Source of the DNA: Archangium sp.
GTDB taxonomy: Bacteria; Myxococcota; Myxococcia; Myxococcales; Myxococcaceae
Direction of reading: 5' to 3'
Assembly: GCA_016793585.1 (NCBI GenBank)
Contig: JAEUJR010000134.1
Coordinates: 1-38,323, forward strand
Length of the DNA stretch: 38,323 bases
Positions within the stretch are counted from its first letter, which is position 1. Each line of letters begins with the position of its first letter. Of the stretch, positions 34,395 to 38,323 are shown one piece after another. The notes below the pieces were generated by a model. The model had not been told where the DNA came from. It made no database searches and saw only the letters and a program-made list of their open reading frames with translations. A program made the translations under genes and the position numbers.

Positions 34395-35291
34395 ATGAAC
34401 GCGACTGCCATCGAATCGAACGGCCTGCTGCACCGGGCCGGCAATCTCGTGAAGACCGGCCTGCTGCTCGCGGCGTTGAGCGCGCTCGTGCTGGTGCTGG
34501 GCCAGCGGCTGGGCGGCGCCAACGGGCTCGTCATGGCCGGTGGGCTCGTGCTGGTGATGAACTTCGTGTCGTTCTGGTTCAGCGACCGCATCGCGCTGGC
34601 GATGAACGGAGCGAAGGAGCTGCCGCGCTCCGAGCTGCCCTGGCTGCACGCGCTGGTGAACCAGCTCGCCACGCGCGCCGACCTGCCCACGCCGAGGCTG
34701 TACCTCGTGGCGAGCGACACGCCGAACGCGTTCGCGACAGGCCGCTCTCCAGAGCACGCGGCCATCGCCGTGACGACCGGGCTGTTGCAGCTGCTCGACC
34801 GCCGCGAGCTCAGCGGTGTGCTCGCCCACGAGCTCGCGCACGTGAAGAACCGCGACACGCTCATCATGACGGTGGCGGCCACGCTCGCAGGCGTCATCAC
34901 GCACCTGGCGCAGTGGGCCTTCTTCTGGGGCGGCAGCCTGCTGGGCGGGCGCGGCGACGACGGCGAAGAGGGTGGCTCGGCGCTCTCGACGCTCGGCGCG
35001 CTGCTGGTGGCGCCCCTCGCCGCCACGCTGCTGCAGCTCGCCGTCAGCCGCTCGCGCGAGTACGACGCCGACGCCACCGCGGCGCAGCTCACTGGCGACC
35101 CGATGGCCCTCGCGAACGCGCTGGCCCGGCTGGAGCAGGGCAACCGCGCGCTGCCGATGCCGAACGCCGCCGCGACCGCCCACCTCTACATCGTCAACCC
35201 GCTCAGCGGCGGCCTGCTGGCCTCGCTCTTCTCGACGCACCCGCCGATGGCCGAGCGCATCGAGCGGCTGGTGGCCATGCGCGCCCGCTGA
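34395..35291 (+). CDS. htpX: HtpX-like M48 membrane metalloprotease
   Basis: A 298-residue M48 peptidase. Two membrane segments at about residues 20-60, then the zinc site H145-E-L-A-H149 and the third ligand Glu in SREYDADATAA, with further hydrophobic stretches at about residues 158-180 and 200-220. ASDTPNAFATGRSPEHAAIAVT is the family's substrate-cleft signature. HtpX degrades misfolded inner-membrane proteins with FtsH. It has no partner gene here; the next gene is convergent. Confidence 0.93.
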   Translation: MNATAIESNGLLHRAGNLVKTGLLLAALSALVLVLGQRLGGANGLVMAGGLVLVMNFVSFWFSDRIALAMNGAKELPRSELPWLHALVNQLATRADLPTPRLYLVASDTPNAFATGRSPEHAAIAVTTGLLQLLDRRELSGVLAHELAHVKNRDTLIMTVAATLAGVITHLAQWAFFWGGSLLGGRGDDGEEGGSALSTLGALLVAPLAATLLQLAVSRSREYDADATAAQLTGDPMALANALARLEQGNRALPMPNAAATAHLYIVNPLSGGLLASLFSTHPPMAERIERLVAMRAR

Positions 35292-35297
35292 GCCGGC

Positions 35298-37490
<2,193 letters not shown>

Positions 37491-37553
37491 GGGTGACGGT
37501 CACTCCAAACGAGTCGTTGAGGTCTGACTGCTTCCACGCTTTGACCCGCCGCC

Positions 37554-38006
37554 GTGAGCGAGCCCGCAATCGTCGACATCTTCACCGACGGCGCCTGCCG
37601 CGGAAACCCCGGACCGGGGGGATGGGGTGCCCTGTTGCGCTCGGGCGCTCACGAGAAGGAGCTCTTCGGGGGTGAACCTGACACCACCAACAACCGCATG
37701 GAGCTCACCGCCGTCATCCGCGCCCTCGATGCGCTGAAGCGGCCGATGAAGGTGCGGGTCCACACCGACTCCACGTACGTGCAGCAGGGCATCAAGACGT
37801 GGATTCACGGGTGGAAGAAGAACGGGTGGAAGACGAAGTCGAAGGAGCCGGTGAAGAACGCAGACCTCTGGCAATTGCTCGACGCCGCCGCCGCGCGCCA
37901 TGAAATCGAATGGCTGTGGGTGAAAGGGCACGCCGGCCACGAAGGCAACGAGCGCGCCGATGCCCTCGCCAACAAAGGCATCGACGACTACAGTCGCCTC
38001 CGTTAA
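37554..38006 (+). CDS. rnhA: Ribonuclease HI
   Basis: A 150-residue type 1 RNase H, which cuts the RNA strand of RNA-DNA hybrids. The four catalytic acids are all present: D12 (FTDGAC), E50 (RMELTA), D72 (HTDSTYV) and D136 (NERADALA), with the active-site His126 (KGHAGH). The basic protrusion or handle region ([12 protein letters not shown]) found in the E. coli enzyme is intact. Start GTG at 37554. Length matches the family. Followed by cysK after a 52-base gap with a hairpin. Confidence 0.96.
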   Translation: MSEPAIVDIFTDGACRGNPGPGGWGALLRSGAHEKELFGGEPDTTNNRMELTAVIRALDALKRPMKVRVHTDSTYVQQGIKTWIHGWKKNGWKTKSKEPVKNADLWQLLDAAAARHEIEWLWVKGHAGHEGNERADALANKGIDDYSRLR

Positions 38007-38018
38007 AACGGACGAAGC

Positions 38019-38038
38019 GGTTTGGCCTCCGCCAAACC
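38019..38038 (+). terminator. Perfect 8-bp hairpin between rnhA and cysK
   Basis: GGTTTGGC (38019-38026), loop CTCC, GCCAAACC (38031-38038). It is compact and stable, 13 bases after the rnhA stop. No T-tract follows, so it could be a weak terminator, an mRNA-stabilising stem-loop, or a leader element of cysK. Confidence 0.45.
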
Positions 38039-38058
38039 AGAACCTCAAGGAACGACCC

Positions 38059-38323
38059 ATGCGCGCGAACTCCATTCTCGACACCATCGGCCGCACGCCG
38101 CACGTGCGCCTCAACCGGCTCTTCGGCAGCGACCACGAGGTGTGGATGAAGCTCGAGCGCGCGAACCCGGGCGCGAGCATCAAGGACCGCATCGCGCTGT
38201 CGATGATCGAAGACGCCGAGAAGCGCGGCATTCTCAAGGCCGACTCCGTCATCATCGAGCCGACGAGCGGCAACACCGGCATCGGTCTGGCGATGGTGTG
38301 CGCGGTGAAGGGCTACAAGCTGG
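38059..38323 (+). CDS. cysK: Cysteine synthase A, 5' part (runs off the window)
   Basis: The first 88 codons of O-acetylserine sulfhydrylase, which makes cysteine from O-acetylserine and sulfide with pyridoxal phosphate. Visible are the N-terminal [16 protein letters not shown], the PLP lysine K42 in GASIKDR, and the substrate loop [16 protein letters not shown] 38059 follows a CAAGGA Shine-Dalgarno at about 38046-38051. The gene is cut by the window end, with no internal defect. Confidence 0.94.
   Translation, partial: MRANSILDTIGRTPHVRLNRLFGSDHEVWMKLERANPGASIKDRIALSMIEDAEKRGILKADSVIIEPTSGNTGIGLAMVCAVKGYKL

Overview
The window is about 38.3 kb of uniformly GC-rich DNA, densely packed with protein genes on both strands. 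It looks like a Myxococcota (myxobacterial, former Deltaproteobacteria) chromosome. The clues are many lipoproteins with Gly/Ser/Ala-rich linkers behind the lipobox, a Ser/Thr protein kinase beside an FHA-domain sigma54-type activator, a hybrid histidine kinase, a PilZ protein, GTG starts and many 1-8 bp gene overlaps. I see no rRNA, tRNA, CRISPR array, insertion sequence or prophage, and no abrupt change of composition. The taxonomic call is inference from gene content.

Layout. 35-3685 (+): an extended SDR epimerase coupled to a lipoprotein, an alpha/beta-hydrolase lipoprotein and a cytochrome c'-like haem protein. 3689-8607 (-): a membrane-anchored coiled-coil/tail-fibre-like protein, then a tight run reading leftward of a secreted protein of unknown function, an FAD oxidoreductase, another secreted protein and a YbiR/SLC13-type anion transporter. 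8731-12459 (+): two apparently paralogous envelope proteins, a barrel-like envelope protein and a second alpha/beta-hydrolase lipoprotein. 12468-14242 (-): a membrane protein overlapping a PilZ protein, then purine nucleoside phosphorylase. 14330-19454 (+): a small Pro/Ala-rich secreted protein, AstD, ArgB, a lipoprotein with 22 tandem 18-bp repeats, and a protein that I read as a degenerate GGDEF domain. 19456-21661 (-): an Ycf46-like AAA ATPase and a Zn-ribbon/coiled-coil membrane protein.

21963-26762 (+) is the most distinctive block: a pirin, then a SulP anion transporter fused at its C terminus to a complete gamma-class carbonic anhydrase in place of the usual STAS domain, followed tightly by two SPFH/band-7 membrane proteins. 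I read this as a candidate bicarbonate/CO2-handling membrane complex. 26764-29019 holds a periplasmic TPR-glutaredoxin protein and RtcB RNA ligase, divergently arranged. 29134-32359 is a signalling cluster: an ECF-like sigma factor overlapping a Zn-ribbon Ser/Thr kinase, facing an FHA-AAA+-Fis regulator that has lost the GAFTGA motif. The right end holds a DUF2804 protein, a secreted protein, an HtpX-like protease, a PAS-PAS hybrid kinase, RNase HI and the first 88 codons of cysteine synthase.

Intergenic DNA is scarce. The only gap of about 300 bp (21662-21962) carries a promoter candidate and two inverted repeats. Other dyads worth noting are one abutting the ATG at 8731, one covering the start codon at 27606, one after 10735 and one before cysK.
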